NCBI GenBank assembly: GCA_024998685.1
Contig: JACOEH010000002.1
Coordinates: forward strand, 62,001-126,000
Source: Nitrospira sp.
GTDB lineage: Bacteria; Nitrospirota; Nitrospiria; Nitrospirales; Nitrospiraceae
Direction: 5' to 3'
Length of the DNA stretch: 64,000 nt
Numbering within the stretch: position 1 is the first letter of the stretch; each line of letters starts with the position of its first letter. The position numbers were made by a program, and so were the translations under genes. Of the stretch, positions 1-10,176 are shown one piece after another. Below the pieces are notes generated by a model. That model did no database searches. It was not told the origin of the DNA and saw nothing but the letters and a program-made list of their open reading frames with translations.

Positions 1-106
1 AGACGAAAGGTACGCATTACCAAAGCCTGCACGTCCTCCAAGTTTGACGGCATATAGATCACAAGCCTCTATTTATCTCTTCTTTATTTTGCAAAGGGGG
101 GTAGTC

Positions 107-583
107 ATGGGCAAGACATTGTTGGCGGTATTCCTCGGCCTTGGAATGGTATTGGCTGGGGCTTCGGGTTCGTATGCGCTTCAAGCCGGTGGTGTTGAGA
201 CCGGTGATCTGGAAACCGGTTCCGTCGTCGGACAGCCGTTTAAGGAACTGGTAGTAGATGCTTCGTTCTACTCTATCGACATCGGCAACATGAAGACGTG
301 GTACCCTCCCACGACGGTCATCGATTTTAAGACGCGTCCTGGTGCTCCAGTTCTGATAAAAGTGACGAATAATTCCACTACTGAACATGGTTTTCAGCTG
401 AGCGCTGCAGTGAATCAATCGGGACCATTTGTCTTGGATACCAAGTTAGTGGTCAAGCCTGGAGAGACGAAGTATATTGGAGTTCCGACCAGCGATTTAT
501 TTTATGCAGCGGGGAACGTCCTCGAATATCGTTGCCACTTGCACCCGGCCCATGTCGGCGGCAAGTTGCTTATGCTGAAGTAA
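107..583 (+). CDS. Exported cupredoxin-like copper protein
   Basis: A 158-residue protein with an N-terminal signal peptide (residues 1 to about 25, hydrophobic core then SYA-LQ). The C-terminal half looks like a plastocyanin-type fold: His94 in EHGF, then Cys143, His145 or His148, and Met156 in YRCHLHPAH...LLM, which is the usual order of type 1 copper ligands (H...C-H-M). It probably carries electrons or binds copper in the periplasm; the partner is unknown. The start at 107 is chosen because AAAGGGGGG lies just upstream and it gives a clean signal peptide; a longer frame begins at 44. Copper binding is inferred from the ligands only. Confidence 0.75.
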   Translation: MGKTLLAVFLGLGMVLAGASGSYALQAGGVETGDLETGSVVGQPFKELVVDASFYSIDIGNMKTWYPPTTVIDFKTRPGAPVLIKVTNNSTTEHGFQLSAAVNQSGPFVLDTKLVVKPGETKYIGVPTSDLFYAAGNVLEYRCHLHPAHVGGKLLMLK

Positions 584-604
584 CTTCCTTCAATTTGGAC
601 AATG

Positions 605-641
605 AAAAAGGCCTCGGCGAAACACCACCGAGGCCTTTTTC
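605..641 (+). terminator. Rho-independent terminator after the cupredoxin gene
   Basis: GGCCTCGG (610-617) pairs with CCGAGGCC (628-635), flanked by A and T runs and followed by TTTTT. It lies 22 bases after the stop of the cupredoxin gene. Confidence 0.85.
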
Positions 642-673
642 ATTGTCGGCGGCACAACGGCCCCAAAAGCAAA

Positions 674-703
674 GGGCCCTGGTTCTGGATGGAACCAGGG
701 CCC
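674..703 (-). terminator. Terminator of the ferredoxin gene
   Basis: Perfect 12-bp stem: GGGCCCTGGTTC (674-685) with GAACCAGGGCCC (692-703) and a 6-base loop. Read on the minus strand it follows the ferredoxin stop and is trailed by TTTGCTTTT, so it most likely ends leftward transcription. Confidence 0.75.
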
Positions 704-725
704 TCAATATTCACTTCAAGAGGGG

Positions 726-1121
<396 letters not shown>

Positions 1122-1298
1122 TCACGCGGCTCACACCATAGTGCTTCCGTCGACTTATGGCGAGTACGCACGTGAACACGTATTCTATTCCGCGATCATT
1201 TTCTAAGTCAACTGAACGGAATCCGGTCAGAAGCCCTAGGTCGTTATTGTGCCTGGGCCATTGGGCCCAGCGGAGAAAGAAAACATCGGTCATCATCA

Positions 1299-1799
1299 AT
1301 GACATCTGATCAAGCCGAAACGAGTAATCGAGAACAGCGGAAGAAGCGGATCATTATGATGATTCTGCTCGCTCTTCTCCTGATGAGCGCGTCGGTTTTC
1401 CTCGTCGAACGCAAGGAATCGAGCATTATCGTCGTGACATTCCCGAGCGGCGCTGAGCTGGAAGCCGAAGTGGCGGACACGCCGGAGAAGTTGCTCTTTG
1501 GGCTTGCCTTTCGCGAGGCATTGCCTCCAAACGGAGGCATGCTTTATATCTTTGAGCAAAACGGAATGCATCGCGTAACGACCAAGGAATATCGATTCCC
1601 CATCGACATTCTGTGGGTGGACGAGAGTCATCATGTGGTGCATATGATGGAACATGCAGAGCCATGTGCGAAAGATCCATGCCCTCTTTTCGGGCCACCA
1701 CCCGAAGCCGTTCGGTATGTGATACAGGCAGAATCGGGGTTCATCCAGAAAGCGGGAGTCAGAAAAAGCGACGAACTCAAGTATGCCCTTCGCATGTAG
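1299..1799 (+). CDS. DUF192 membrane-anchored protein
   Basis: A 166-residue protein with a charged N-terminus, one membrane segment (about residues 18-36) and a DUF192 domain behind it: VEVADTPEKLLFGLAFREALPPNGGML matches in type the usual start of the family, followed by MHRVTTKEYRFPIDILWVD, which resembles the conserved FWMKNTLIPLDILFID block. Function of the family is not established. The start ATG has no strong RBS. It ends just before the Rieske gene and is probably cotranscribed with it. Confidence 0.8.
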   Translation: MTSDQAETSNREQRKKRIIMMILLALLLMSASVFLVERKESSIIVVTFPSGAELEAEVADTPEKLLFGLAFREALPPNGGMLYIFEQNGMHRVTTKEYRFPIDILWVDESHHVVHMMEHAEPCAKDPCPLFGPPPEAVRYVIQAESGFIQKAGVRKSDELKYALRM

Positions 1800-1824
1800 A
1801 GGCTGGGAGACGGTAAGAGGAAAT

Positions 1825-2148
1825 ATGCAGATGGATGGGTTTCAAAAAGTTGCACAGATCGACGAGTTGCCTCCGGGAACGTCAAAGATTGTCAAGATCA
1901 ATGATCGCCCGATCGCGCTGTTCAACGTCGAGGGAAAGCTGTACGCCATCCATAATAGCTGCCCCCACGAGGGTGGCCCGCTTATTGAGGGAAGGCTCAA
2001 AGGGTATGTCATTGCTTGTCCCTGGCATGATTTGGCGTTCGATATCAGAAACGGGCAAGGCATCGACGGCGGCGGGTACTGTGTAGGAAGCTACGAAGTC
2101 CGGGTGGATGGGAATGATATTCTGATCGGCCCTCGGCGGAAAATATAA
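1825..2148 (+). CDS. Rieske-type [2Fe-2S] ferredoxin
   Basis: A 107-residue soluble Rieske protein. Ligands are C46-H48 (CPHEGGPL) and C65-H68 (CPWHDLAFD), the C-x-H ... C-x2-H pattern of NirD and dioxygenase ferredoxins. There is no membrane anchor and no disulfide cysteines as found in the bc1-type protein, so a cytoplasmic electron carrier is likely. The start at 1825 follows AAGAGG with normal spacing; an in-frame upstream start at 1783 would overlap the DUF192 gene. Partner oxygenase or reductase is not in the window. Confidence 0.85.
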   Translation: MQMDGFQKVAQIDELPPGTSKIVKINDRPIALFNVEGKLYAIHNSCPHEGGPLIEGRLKGYVIACPWHDLAFDIRNGQGIDGGGYCVGSYEVRVDGNDILIGPRRKI

Positions 2149-2200
2149 AAAGGGAATCCGGCTGAACCGTTGTCTTCGCGGCACGAATCAGGGTATCGAC

Positions 2201-2539
2201 GTGAGTATTTTCAGTACTGATCACAATTCTGCTTTGGACGGCAGCGACTGCCGCAAGGTCATGGTCGACCAATCATTCTTCATCCATTTATGGGAAGATC
2301 GTACCAGAGGTGAGCAATGGGTGCCGGCTTACGACACCAAAAGACTTGCGCTTCTCAGTGATGAGTTCCTTTGCATTGCGAGCAATAACGCTGTGGAGAA
2401 CGGGCAGCGCATCTTCGAATTTAAAGCCGTGCAACCAGGGACCTATGAGCTGATTTTTGAAAAGCGCATGGGATGGAAATTTACCGCAGAAGACCGGCGC
2501 TTGTTCAGAATCGAAGCGGCGCCGCCGCCCAGGAATTGA
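2201..2539 (+). CDS. Chagasin/I42-like protease inhibitor domain protein
   Basis: A 112-residue protein with a GTG start. It has the layout of the I42 (chagasin) family, small beta-rich inhibitors of cysteine peptidases: a WEDRTRGEQWVP loop, then FEFKAVQPGTYELIFEKRMGW, close to the conserved F-x-A-x2-G-x-Y-x-L-x-F-x-R-x-W strand pair. No signal peptide is visible, unlike most bacterial I42 proteins. It ends 4 bases before the aminotransferase start, so the two genes are probably coupled. An internal ATG (2261) is an alternative start. Inhibitor activity is inferred from the fold only. Confidence 0.55.
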   Translation: MSIFSTDHNSALDGSDCRKVMVDQSFFIHLWEDRTRGEQWVPAYDTKRLALLSDEFLCIASNNAVENGQRIFEFKAVQPGTYELIFEKRMGWKFTAEDRRLFRIEAAPPPRN

Positions 2540-2543
2540 ACCA

Positions 2544-3383
2544 ATGCCAGACATCGCGTTCATCAACGGCCGCTTTCTTCCTTGGGAAGAGGCGAACATT
2601 TCCATCGATGATCGGGGCTTCCAATTCGGAGACGCCGTCTACGAAGTCATTCGGACCTATCGAGGAAGTCCGTTCGAGCTTATTGCTCATCTTGTTCGGT
2701 TGGATCGGAGTGCAAGAGAACTCTCGCTTCGCCAACCGTATACCAGTCTCCAATGGACTCGGTGGATTCAACAAGGACTCAGCCTGGCCGGATATCAAGA
2801 TGCCAAGATCTACATTCAACTTACCAGAGGAGTGGCTCCCCGTGAGCATAGTTTCCCCTCCGATATTCTCCCGACGGTCGTCATGACCATCAGAAAGTTT
2901 CATCCCTTGGCCCCCGAAGTCCGCCGAGCCGGTGTAAATGCCTGCACCCGGGAAGATCTTCGATGGGGGCGCTGCGATATCAAAAGCGTCAATCTCCTGG
3001 CCAACGTCCTTGCCCGTGAAGAAGCGAAGAAGGCCGGTGTCTTCGAAACAATTTTGGTTCGAGATGGTCTTGTCATGGAAGGCGCGCTGAGCAATGTCAT
3101 GGCTGTTCAGGATGGGGTCGTGATCACGGCTCCGGAAAGTACGCGAATCCTATCCGGCGTCACACGAACCGTAGTTTTAGAGCTGGCGAAAAAGGACGAC
3201 ATTGCGATCGAAGAACGATTCATACCGGTCGACTTTCTGTACCGCGCGGATGAGGTATTTCTGACCGGAACTACGCTCGAAGTACTCGGAGTCGTCCAGA
3301 TCGATGGGAAAACCATCGGCACCGGCCACCCGGGTCCTCTCACAAAAATGCTGGCTGCTCGCTGGGCATTATTGACCGGTTAG
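2544..3383 (+). CDS. dat: Class IV aminotransferase, D-amino-acid type
   Basis: A 279-residue fold-type IV PLP enzyme. The Schiff-base lysine is K147 (DIKSVNLL) and E179 (VMEGALSN) is the residue that pairs with the PLP nitrogen, almost the same numbers as in Bacillus D-alanine aminotransferase. The motif RGVAPREHSFP (95-105) matches the R-x-H carboxylate trap of that enzyme, which favours a D-amino-acid transaminase over IlvE or PabC. It would interconvert D-alanine and D-glutamate for the cell wall. The start at 2544 is chosen because family members begin right at this MPDIAFINGRF block. Confidence 0.8.
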   Translation: MPDIAFINGRFLPWEEANISIDDRGFQFGDAVYEVIRTYRGSPFELIAHLVRLDRSARELSLRQPYTSLQWTRWIQQGLSLAGYQDAKIYIQLTRGVAPREHSFPSDILPTVVMTIRKFHPLAPEVRRAGVNACTREDLRWGRCDIKSVNLLANVLAREEAKKAGVFETILVRDGLVMEGALSNVMAVQDGVVITAPESTRILSGVTRTVVLELAKKDDIAIEERFIPVDFLYRADEVFLTGTTLEVLGVVQIDGKTIGTGHPGPLTKMLAARWALLTG

Positions 3384-3430
3384 TACCCTTGCTTTGCATA
3401 GGAGTGCATGGTATGGTGCCCCTTCTGTAA

Positions 3431-3452
3431 GTGGGCTCATGCCCACTTTTTT
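3431..3452 (+). terminator. Terminator or attenuator in front of rimP
   Basis: GTGGGC-TCAT-GCCCAC followed by six T residues, a textbook intrinsic terminator. It is only 10 bases upstream of the rimP start, so it either ends dat transcription or acts as a leader attenuator for the rimP-nusA-infB operon. Confidence 0.8.
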
Positions 3453-3462
3453 GTTTGGACAC

Positions 3463-3969
3463 ATGTCAAAAGGAAATGGGTTGAGCATACCGGGCAATGG
3501 CCCACAGCCGGTTGCCGACCGGTTGCGCGAAGTCATTTCACCGATCTTATGGACGCTCGGGCTTGAGTTGGTTGATGTGGTGTGTGTGGGGCAAGGTCCT
3601 CGCTCGATCGTTCGCGTCCTGATCGATAAATCAGGTGGAGTCAGCATCGCAGACTGTGAGCAGGCGCATAAGGCTTTAGGACCGGCTCTCGACGTGGCCG
3701 ATCCGTTCCCCCATGCCTATACCCTTGAAGTCTCTTCTCCGGGTCTTGATCGGCCCTTCAAGAGATCTCAAGACTATCAACGGGCAATTGGAAAAGAGGT
3801 GAGCCTCAAACTTCGGCAACCGCTCGAAGGGCAGTGGAGGATTACGGGGCAACTGATGCATGTGGATGAACAGGAGGTCGTCCTGATCATGGCCTCAACG
3901 CAGGCATCCCAGACCGTGAGACTGAATCGAGACATGATTGCTGAGGCGAAGCTGGTCGTGAAAATTTAG
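3463..3969 (+). CDS. rimP: Ribosome maturation factor RimP
   Basis: A 168-residue 30S assembly factor. The N-terminal alpha/beta domain contains GLELVDVVCVGQGPRSIVRVLIDKSGGVSIADCE, and the family signature YTLEVSSPGLDRPF is present, followed by a small SH3-like C-terminal domain. It is first in the conserved rimP-nusA-infB cluster. The start at 3463 is chosen because the segment before it covers the terminator hairpin and is not conserved; an in-frame start at 3394 exists. Confidence 0.93.
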   Translation: MSKGNGLSIPGNGPQPVADRLREVISPILWTLGLELVDVVCVGQGPRSIVRVLIDKSGGVSIADCEQAHKALGPALDVADPFPHAYTLEVSSPGLDRPFKRSQDYQRAIGKEVSLKLRQPLEGQWRITGQLMHVDEQEVVLIMASTQASQTVRLNRDMIAEAKLVVKI

Positions 3970-4020
3970 AGCCGGAGAATCGGAGATTGTAGGCGGTAAC
4001 CGGATGCAGGAGCGTGACGT

Positions 4021-5172
4021 ATGAACCGAGAACTGATCTCAGTGATCGACGAAATCGGGCGTCAGAAAGGAATCGACAAGGCTCGAGTCATCGGGGCCAT
4101 TGAATCCGCCCTGCAAACAGCCGCGAAGAAACGCTTCGGCCAGGCCGAAAACATCCAAGTGGAGATCGACCAAAAAAGCGGTGAAATTTCAGTCGTTTCC
4201 AAGAAGATCATCGTGGAAACGGTCAGCAATCCCAAAGCGGAGATCTCTCTTCAAGAAGCTCGCCAATATGATAATGAAGCGGAGATCGGCGACGAAATCG
4301 GCTCGCTGATCGAAATGAACGAATTGGGGAGGATTGCCGCACAAACGGCGAAGCAGGTCATTTTCCAGAAGGTGCGTGAGGCGGAATGGGAAGCGGTTCA
4401 AAAAGAATATTCGACGCGTCAAGGGGACCTCATGACGGGAATCATTCTCGGCATGGAACGCCGGAATTACCTTGTGGACCTCGGAAAGACAGAGGCCATC
4501 TTGCCGATCCAAGAGCAGATTCCGCGGGAAACATATCGGCGCGGCGATCGCGTGAAAGCGATGTTGTTGGAGGTGCGCCGGACGCCGAAGGATGTGCAAG
4601 TCATTCTGTCCCGTAGCCATCCGCAGTTCGTCGCGAAGCTCTTTGAGCTCGAAGTGCCGGAAGTCATGGAAAAGATCATCGAAATCAGATCGGTCGTGCG
4701 AGAACCGGGAGACCGGACGAAGATCGCAGTCACCTCACGTGAAAAGGCTGTGGATCCGGTCGGGGCTTGCGTCGGCATCAAAGGCTCCCGCGTGCAGGCG
4801 GTCGTTCGCGAGTTGCGGGGCGAGAAGATCGACATCATTACCTGGACACAGGATCCGAGAGTCTTTATCGCCGAAGCCTTGAACCCTGCGACGATCGAAA
4901 AGGTAGGGATCGACGAAGAAAAGAAGTCGGCGCTCGTGGTCGCAGCCGACTCACAATTATCGCTGGCAATCGGCAAGAATGGTCAGAATGTCCGGCTTGC
5001 GGCCCGTTTGACCGGATGGAAAATTGATATCATCAGCGCAACGGAATACGAAAAAGAAAAAGTAGAACGCGATAAGGAGATTAAAGCGGCGCTCGCAGAG
5101 GAAGCGGAGGCTCAACGACTGCAGGAAGAAGCTCGGCAGGCCGCCAGAGCTGAGGAAGCAACGAGCGGATAG
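4021..5172 (+). CDS. nusA: Transcription factor NusA (short form)
   Basis: A 383-residue RNA polymerase-associated elongation and termination factor. N-terminal RNAP-binding domain (about 1-125), S1 domain (about 130-200), KH1 with GIKGSR and KH2 with [17 protein letters not shown]. After KH2 there is only a charged Glu/Ala-rich tail, so the two acidic repeats found in the 495-residue E. coli protein are absent, as in many other phyla. RBS CAGGAG lies upstream; infB starts 16 bases after its stop. Confidence 0.95.
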   Translation: MNRELISVIDEIGRQKGIDKARVIGAIESALQTAAKKRFGQAENIQVEIDQKSGEISVVSKKIIVETVSNPKAEISLQEARQYDNEAEIGDEIGSLIEMNELGRIAAQTAKQVIFQKVREAEWEAVQKEYSTRQGDLMTGIILGMERRNYLVDLGKTEAILPIQEQIPRETYRRGDRVKAMLLEVRRTPKDVQVILSRSHPQFVAKLFELEVPEVMEKIIEIRSVVREPGDRTKIAVTSREKAVDPVGACVGIKGSRVQAVVRELRGEKIDIITWTQDPRVFIAEALNPATIEKVGIDEEKKSALVVAADSQLSLAIGKNGQNVRLAARLTGWKIDIISATEYEKEKVERDKEIKAALAEEAEAQRLQEEARQAARAEEATSG

Positions 5173-5188
5173 AAAACGGAACCGTCTC

Positions 5189-7756
5189 ATGGCTATGCGT
5201 GTATACGAACTCGCAAAGAAGTTAGGAATGGAAAATCGAGTGCTCATTCCCGAGCTCAAGAAGATGGGAGCATCGGTTTCTTCTCATAGCAGTACGCTCG
5301 ACGATGAAATCGTTCAGAGAGTATTGGATAAGCTGGGCTCAAAATCGAAAGGCGATGGGACGGAAATCGAAGGAGGGCCCGGTGTAAAGCCTGGTGACCA
5401 TGCGAGTCATGGTAAAGCCATGGCGGCAAGGAGCCACGTCGTCGAGGAATCGCCCAAGCCTGACAAGCGCCGTATTCTGATCAAACGAAAGAAGGAGGAT
5501 GAACCGACCGAGGCCATTTCTTCAGCTCCAATCACTGAAGGTGAGCGTCAGGCTCAGCCGGCACCTCCAGTCACCGTGTCGATACCGCCCCCATCCATGG
5601 AGCATCCCGGTAACGGTGGCCTTGTCGATCACAGCCTTCCAGCGGAAGAAAGTTCAAGCGAGAGCTCTCCACCAGCACCGGAGCCGCTGGCTGCGAAGCA
5701 GGAAGAGGCGCCGGCAAAGCCGACCGTCGTGGCACCAACGATCGGGGCTCCGACTCCCGAGCCGGTGACGGGCAAAAAAAAGAGCATGGCATTCGAGGCC
5801 ATCGAAGCTGAGGGACAAAAAGACAAGCTTAAGAAAGCGCGAAAAGTAGGTCGTCCAAAAGATGGTCAGCAAGATGTGAAATTCCGTGAGGATGCCGCCC
5901 GGTGGCAAGACCTTCGAGCGATTCCGGTGCAGCGACGGGATGACCGATCCAAACATGTACACCATAGCACCCCGACAGAAATCACTAAACCGCGCCGGAA
6001 GAGCGTGAAAGTCACCCCACGGACGACGGTCAAGGAATTCGCCGAGTTGATCGGTCAGCGGCCGGCGGACATTGTTCGGAAACTGATGGACATGGGTCAA
6101 ATGCTGACGTTCCATCAGCCGATGAATCTGGATGCCGCATCGATTTTTGCCGAGGAAAGCGGAGTCAAAGTGGAAATATCGGTCGAGAAAGTCGGGGACG
6201 AGTTGTTGCAAGATGTCGTTGAGCCGGGTGATGATGAACGGCCGGAACCTCGACCGCCGGTGGTGACCATTATGGGCCACGTCGACCACGGAAAGACATC
6301 TCTTCTCGATGCGATTCGGCAAACCAACGTGGCGGAAGGGGAAGCGGGCGGCATTACCCAGCATATCGGCGCCTATACCGTCTCGGTGCGCGGCAAGCAA
6401 GTGACGTTTCTGGACACTCCCGGCCATGAAGCCTTTACGGCTATGCGGGCTCGTGGAGCCAAGGTGACGGATATCGTTATTTTGGTTGTCGCAGCAGACG
6501 ATGGTGTGATGCCGCAAACGATCGAAGCGATACACCATGCCAAGGCAGCCGGAGTGCCGCTGATCGTGGCGATGAATAAAATCGATAAGCCGACCGCCAA
6601 TCCTGATCGGGTCAAAAATGCCCTTTCTGAACATGGACTAATCTCCGAAGCATGGGGCGGGGATACCATTATGGTCGAGGTATCCGCCAAACAGAAAACG
6701 GGGCTCGATACTCTTCTTGAGATGATTTTGCTTCAGGCTGAAGTGCTTGAACTCAAGGCGGATCCACGCCGACAAGCCAAAGGTACCGTCATCGAAGCCA
6801 AGATCGAACGGGGCAGAGGCCCTGTTGCGACCGTGTTGGTCCAGAGCGGGACTTTACGGGTCGGAGACGCCTATGTCGTGGGGACATGCAGCGGGCGCGT
6901 TCGAGCCCTCATTAATGACCGCGGTGAAAAAGCACAGCAAGCTGGGCCATCCATTCCGGTGGAAGTAATCGGATTGCCGGGCGTTCCCTCGGCCGGAGAT
7001 GTTTTCCATGTCGTCTCCAATGAGAGAGTCGGCAGAGAGATAGCGGAAGAGCGAGCGCAGAAGCGCCGGGCGGCTGAACTGACCGGCTCTGCGAAAGTGT
7101 CCCTGGATGATCTCTTCGCGAAGATCCAAGAAGGATCTGTGAAAGAATTGGCTATCGTCATCAAGGCCGACGTACAAGGATCGTCCGAAGCATTGGCAGG
7201 CGCAGTCGAAAAGCTGTCGACGGAAGCCGTCAAGCTCCGTGTGATTCATAACGGAGTCGGTGGAGTCATGGAATCCGATGTGCTGCTTGCCGCCGCATCC
7301 CGGGCCATCATTATCGGCTTCAATATCAGGCCGGAGCCAAAGGCAACCGCATTGGCCGATCAGCAGGGTGTCGATATCAGGCTCTACACGATCATTTATG
7401 ACGCTATTGCCGACATCAAGGCTGCGATGGAAGGCTTGCTCGAGCCGACTTTGAAAGAGCGCGTATTGGGACGAGCGGAAGTTCGGCAGGTCTTTACCAT
7501 TCCAAAGATCGGAGCCGTCGCAGGGTCGTATGTTATTGACGGGACGATCTCTCGGTCAAGCGCCGGGGTCCGAGTGATTCGCGACAACGTGGTGGTCTAT
7601 CAGGGGAAGCTCGCTTCGTTGCGGCGTTTCAAGGACGATGTACGTGAAGTGCAGCAGGGGTATGAATGTGGCTTAAGCATCGAGAATTTCAACGATGTCA
7701 AATCCGGCGATATCATCGAAGCCTATGCCATCGATAAAATCGCCACCAAACTTTAG
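5189..7756 (+). CDS. infB: Translation initiation factor IF-2
   Basis: An 855-residue GTPase that places initiator tRNA on the ribosome. An IF2_N domain ([21 protein letters not shown]) starts the protein, followed by a long Pro/Glu/Ala-rich low-complexity linker (about 55-210), a second N-domain block (about 275-330), then the G domain: G1 GHVDHGKT near residue 363, G3 DTPGHE near 410, G4 NKID near 463. Domains II-IV fill the rest. Length is in the usual range. Confidence 0.97.
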   Translation: MAMRVYELAKKLGMENRVLIPELKKMGASVSSHSSTLDDEIVQRVLDKLGSKSKGDGTEIEGGPGVKPGDHASHGKAMAARSHVVEESPKPDKRRILIKRKKEDEPTEAISSAPITEGERQAQPAPPVTVSIPPPSMEHPGNGGLVDHSLPAEESSSESSPPAPEPLAAKQEEAPAKPTVVAPTIGAPTPEPVTGKKKSMAFEAIEAEGQKDKLKKARKVGRPKDGQQDVKFREDAARWQDLRAIPVQRRDDRSKHVHHSTPTEITKPRRKSVKVTPRTTVKEFAELIGQRPADIVRKLMDMGQMLTFHQPMNLDAASIFAEESGVKVEISVEKVGDELLQDVVEPGDDERPEPRPPVVTIMGHVDHGKTSLLDAIRQTNVAEGEAGGITQHIGAYTVSVRGKQVTFLDTPGHEAFTAMRARGAKVTDIVILVVAADDGVMPQTIEAIHHAKAAGVPLIVAMNKIDKPTANPDRVKNALSEHGLISEAWGGDTIMVEVSAKQKTGLDTLLEMILLQAEVLELKADPRRQAKGTVIEAKIERGRGPVATVLVQSGTLRVGDAYVVGTCSGRVRALINDRGEKAQQAGPSIPVEVIGLPGVPSAGDVFHVVSNERVGREIAEERAQKRRAAELTGSAKVSLDDLFAKIQEGSVKELAIVIKADVQGSSEALAGAVEKLSTEAVKLRVIHNGVGGVMESDVLLAAASRAIIIGFNIRPEPKATALADQQGVDIRLYTIIYDAIADIKAAMEGLLEPTLKERVLGRAEVRQVFTIPKIGAVAGSYVIDGTISRSSAGVRVIRDNVVVYQGKLASLRRFKDDVREVQQGYECGLSIENFNDVKSGDIIEAYAIDKIATKL

Positions 7757-7860
7757 TAGAATCCCCTGAAATTTTAATGGAACCAGTTGAAGGTCGGATA
7801 CACGTATTAAACGAAATCGAAGAGTCTCCGCCAGGAGCCGCCTTTAACTGAAACCCTGGT

Positions 7861-8142
7861 ATGGTCGTGGGTCTGTGCACGGTAGAATTATTCATCTCAG
7901 GGAGCCAATCGCTTAAGGACAAGCGACAGGTCATTCATGGGCTCAAGGACAGGCTCCGGGGCAAGTTTAACCTCTCAGTCGCCGAAGTGGACGGTCAGGA
8001 TCTCTGGCAGAAGGCCGTCCTTGGAATGGCTTGTGTCTCCAATGAGAGTAGCCACGTGAACCAGGTGCTTGAACAAGCGTTGAATCTGATCAAAAGCATG
8101 CCGACAGTCGAAGTAGGTAGAACCCAATTGGAATTGCTCTAG
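7861..8142 (+). CDS. DUF503 (YlxP-like) protein
   Basis: A 93-residue protein of the DUF503/YlxP family: VVGLCTVELFISGSQSLKDKRQV and the FNLSVAEVDGQDLWQKAVLG block are characteristic. The family is regularly found between infB and rbfA, as here, and is thought to take part in ribosome assembly; the biochemical role is unknown. About 100 bases of non-coding sequence separate it from infB. Confidence 0.9.
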   Translation: MVVGLCTVELFISGSQSLKDKRQVIHGLKDRLRGKFNLSVAEVDGQDLWQKAVLGMACVSNESSHVNQVLEQALNLIKSMPTVEVGRTQLELL

Positions 8143-8143
8143 C

Positions 8144-8295
8144 AGGATGCTGAAAAGTCCGCCAGCGGGGTTCTCGCGGGACACTGCCGCCTCACCATCT
8201 CGGCGGCGTTCAGAGGCATGCCGTGCCTTATTCGGCACGGCGTGAACCTTAGAGACTCAACGTACGGCCTGGATAAACGCCTGTTCCGACAGGCG
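8144..8295. repeat. Intergenic repeat-derived segment with hairpins
   Basis: Starts with AGGATGCTGAAAAGTCCGCC, very close to the start of the element at 32032. It holds a perfect hairpin GCCGTGCC/GGCACGGC (8220-8241) and a second one CGCCTG-TTCCGA-CAGGCG (8278-8295) touching the rbfA start. The matching right end seen in the 32032 copy is not obvious here, so this may be a decayed or solo copy. Confidence 0.55.
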
Positions 8296-8718
8296 ATGGG
8301 TAGCAAGATGTCGAAGACGACCTATAAAAGGGCGGACCGGGTGGCCGATCAGATCCGGATGGAAGTGGCGGATATTCTCATGCGAAAAATCAAGGATCCC
8401 AGGGTCCGTGACGTGACGGTCACGGATGTCGAACTGACAGGGGATTTGCGCATCGCCCATATTTTTGTCACCACCATGGAAACGGGGGAGGCTGAGCGGA
8501 ATATCTTTGCCGGTCTCTCAAATGCCAGTGGGTTTGTGCGGTCGGAATTAGGACGGCGGCTCTCGCTCCGTTACCTTCCGGATGTGATTTTCAAGAAGGA
8601 TGTCAGCGGAGCTCGCGGAGATCGTATCATGCGGCTGTTGGAAGGATTGCAGGGGGAATCTGCACAACATGACACTCGGGACTCTACCAACAGCGGGCAG
8701 AGGATCGCGGATTCTTAA
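8296..8718 (+). CDS. rbfA: 30S ribosome-binding factor RbfA
   Basis: A protein of about 140 residues with the RbfA KH-like fold: TYKRADRVADQIRMEVADILMRKIKDPRV, then VTDVELTGDLRIAHIFVTTM and VRSELGRRLSLRYLPDVIFKKD. It acts in late 16S rRNA processing and cold adaptation. Two nearby starts are possible, 8296 and 8308 (MSKTTYK); a hairpin overlaps the RBS of the first, which favours neither clearly. A frame open back to 8218 runs through the repeat and is not the real start. The C-terminal tail is variable. Confidence 0.92.
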   Translation: MGSKMSKTTYKRADRVADQIRMEVADILMRKIKDPRVRDVTVTDVELTGDLRIAHIFVTTMETGEAERNIFAGLSNASGFVRSELGRRLSLRYLPDVIFKKDVSGARGDRIMRLLEGLQGESAQHDTRDSTNSGQRIADS

Positions 8719-8722
8719 GGAT

Positions 8723-9673
8723 ATGGACGGGACAGGCATCACAACCGACCAGGGAGACGCTCTGGAAGGGGTCCTCATTGTCCACAAGGAAGTCGGCTGG
8801 ACTTCACACGATGTTGTGGCCAAGGTCCGGAGCTTCTTGCGCCGCAGCAAAGTCGGCCATGCCGGCACACTGGACCCAAGTGCCACGGGCGTCTTGCCCA
8901 TCCTTGTCGGGCGGGCCACGAGAATCGCTGAATACCTGATCAATTGGGATAAGGAGTACCGTGCCGTCTTGCGCCTGGGGGAGACGACCGACACCCAAGA
9001 TGCAACCGGACAGATTTTGACCAAGGTCGATTCATGTGAGGTGGCGGAGGACGTGCTTGAAGCGGTGATCGTTCGATTCCGAGGAGTACAACAGCAACTG
9101 CCACCGATGTATTCAGCCGTGAAAGTGGGTGGACAACGGCTTTACAAAGCGGCCAGGGCAGGTAGGTCGGTCGAGCGGGAAGAGCGGTCGATCGTGATTC
9201 ATCAGCTGGAGATCGTAGCCGTTCACGGTCGTGACGTGATCTTGCGCATTGTGTGCTCAAAAGGTACGTATATACGCACGCTGTGCGCCGATATCGGACA
9301 GGCTTTAGGCGTGGGCGGACATCTTCTCGCTCTCGAACGTCGCCGTGTCGGTCCGCTGTCGATCGAACAGGCCATGACGGTCAATCAAGTTGCCGGCCAT
9401 CTCACGACGGGAACGCTGCGTGAACAATTCATTTCATTGGACCAACTCCTCTTCCAACTCCCGGCGGTCGTTGTGAACGCGGAGCAGGCGCAACGTGTCT
9501 TGCATGGCTCGCCCATTTTCCCGGCGGGGGTCGGGCAATTGCCCTCTTCCCCCGCCGCTGTTTCTGTACGTCTGAAGAATGAAGCGGGTCAGTTGTTGGC
9601 CATCGGAACCCACGATACCGGCTGCGTGGGGTCGATCAGAATTCGTAAGGTCCTGAGTCTCTTGAGTCATTAA
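8723..9673 (+). CDS. truB: tRNA pseudouridine-55 synthase TruB
   Basis: A 316-residue enzyme that makes pseudouridine 55 in the T loop of tRNAs. The catalytic aspartate is D51 in [34 protein letters not shown] and [17 protein letters not shown] are the other family blocks, and a PUA-like C-terminal region follows. The start at 8723 follows TAAGGAT and lies 4 bases after the rbfA stop. Confidence 0.95.
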   Translation: MDGTGITTDQGDALEGVLIVHKEVGWTSHDVVAKVRSFLRRSKVGHAGTLDPSATGVLPILVGRATRIAEYLINWDKEYRAVLRLGETTDTQDATGQILTKVDSCEVAEDVLEAVIVRFRGVQQQLPPMYSAVKVGGQRLYKAARAGRSVEREERSIVIHQLEIVAVHGRDVILRIVCSKGTYIRTLCADIGQALGVGGHLLALERRRVGPLSIEQAMTVNQVAGHLTTGTLREQFISLDQLLFQLPAVVVNAEQAQRVLHGSPIFPAGVGQLPSSPAAVSVRLKNEAGQLLAIGTHDTGCVGSIRIRKVLSLLSH

Positions 9674-9689
9674 TGCGGAAGGAGTAGGT

Positions 9690-9959
9690 ATGGGATTACT
9701 GAAAGAAGCAAAGGGGGAACTCATCAAGCAATATCAGCAGCATGACAAGGATTCCGGATCGCCGGAAGTTCAGATTGCTGTGTTGACCAACCGGATTACG
9801 TATCTCACCGAGCATTTCAAGAGTCATAAAAAGGATCACCACTCGCGGCGTGGATTGTTGCAACTGGTCGGACGCAGGCGACGTTTGCTGGACTATCTCC
9901 GCGGTGTGGATGACGCGCGTTACCGAGCCGTGATCGATCGACTCGGCATTCGCAAGTAA
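9690..9959 (+). CDS. rpsO: 30S ribosomal protein S15
   Basis: An 89-residue primary 16S rRNA-binding protein, full length. DTGSPEVQ-type motif ([17 protein letters not shown]), [25 protein letters not shown] and a typical C-terminus. GGAAGGAG lies upstream. It is followed by a 370-base gap before pnp, which contains an inserted element. Confidence 0.97.
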   Translation: MGLLKEAKGELIKQYQQHDKDSGSPEVQIAVLTNRITYLTEHFKSHKKDHHSRRGLLQLVGRRRRLLDYLRGVDDARYRAVIDRLGIRK

Positions 9960-9993
9960 CCGGTCGTACTAACAGGGGCGTTTACCCGACGCC

Positions 9994-10176
9994 CCAGGAG
10001 CCTGTCCGACATTGACCTTTCTACTGCGGCGAACGATGTACCGACATCTGCTTTGTTCTCGGTCCCGAAAAATCCTCACCGTATTCCAGCGAATACGCTT
10101 CCGGTTTTTCGCGGCCTGTGGCCTCGCATCTGCCGGCACCTCCTCGTCACGAAAGCAATGTCGGACAGGCTCCTGG
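9994..10176. mobile_element. MITE-like element with 21-bp perfect terminal inverted repeats
   Basis: Positions 9994-10014 and 10156-10176 are exact reverse complements over 21 bases (outer end CCAGGAGCCTG, inner end ACATTG). The 183-bp unit has no credible gene. It lies in the rpsO-pnp spacer, where many bacteria process the joint transcript. No clear target duplication is seen. The rest of the spacer (10177-10329) shows no gene; it holds the pnp leader. Confidence 0.75.

Noticed and set aside
5654-6634. Long minus-strand frame (326 residues) opposite infB
   Set aside because: Antisense shadow of the conserved infB coding sequence, His/Arg-rich composition.
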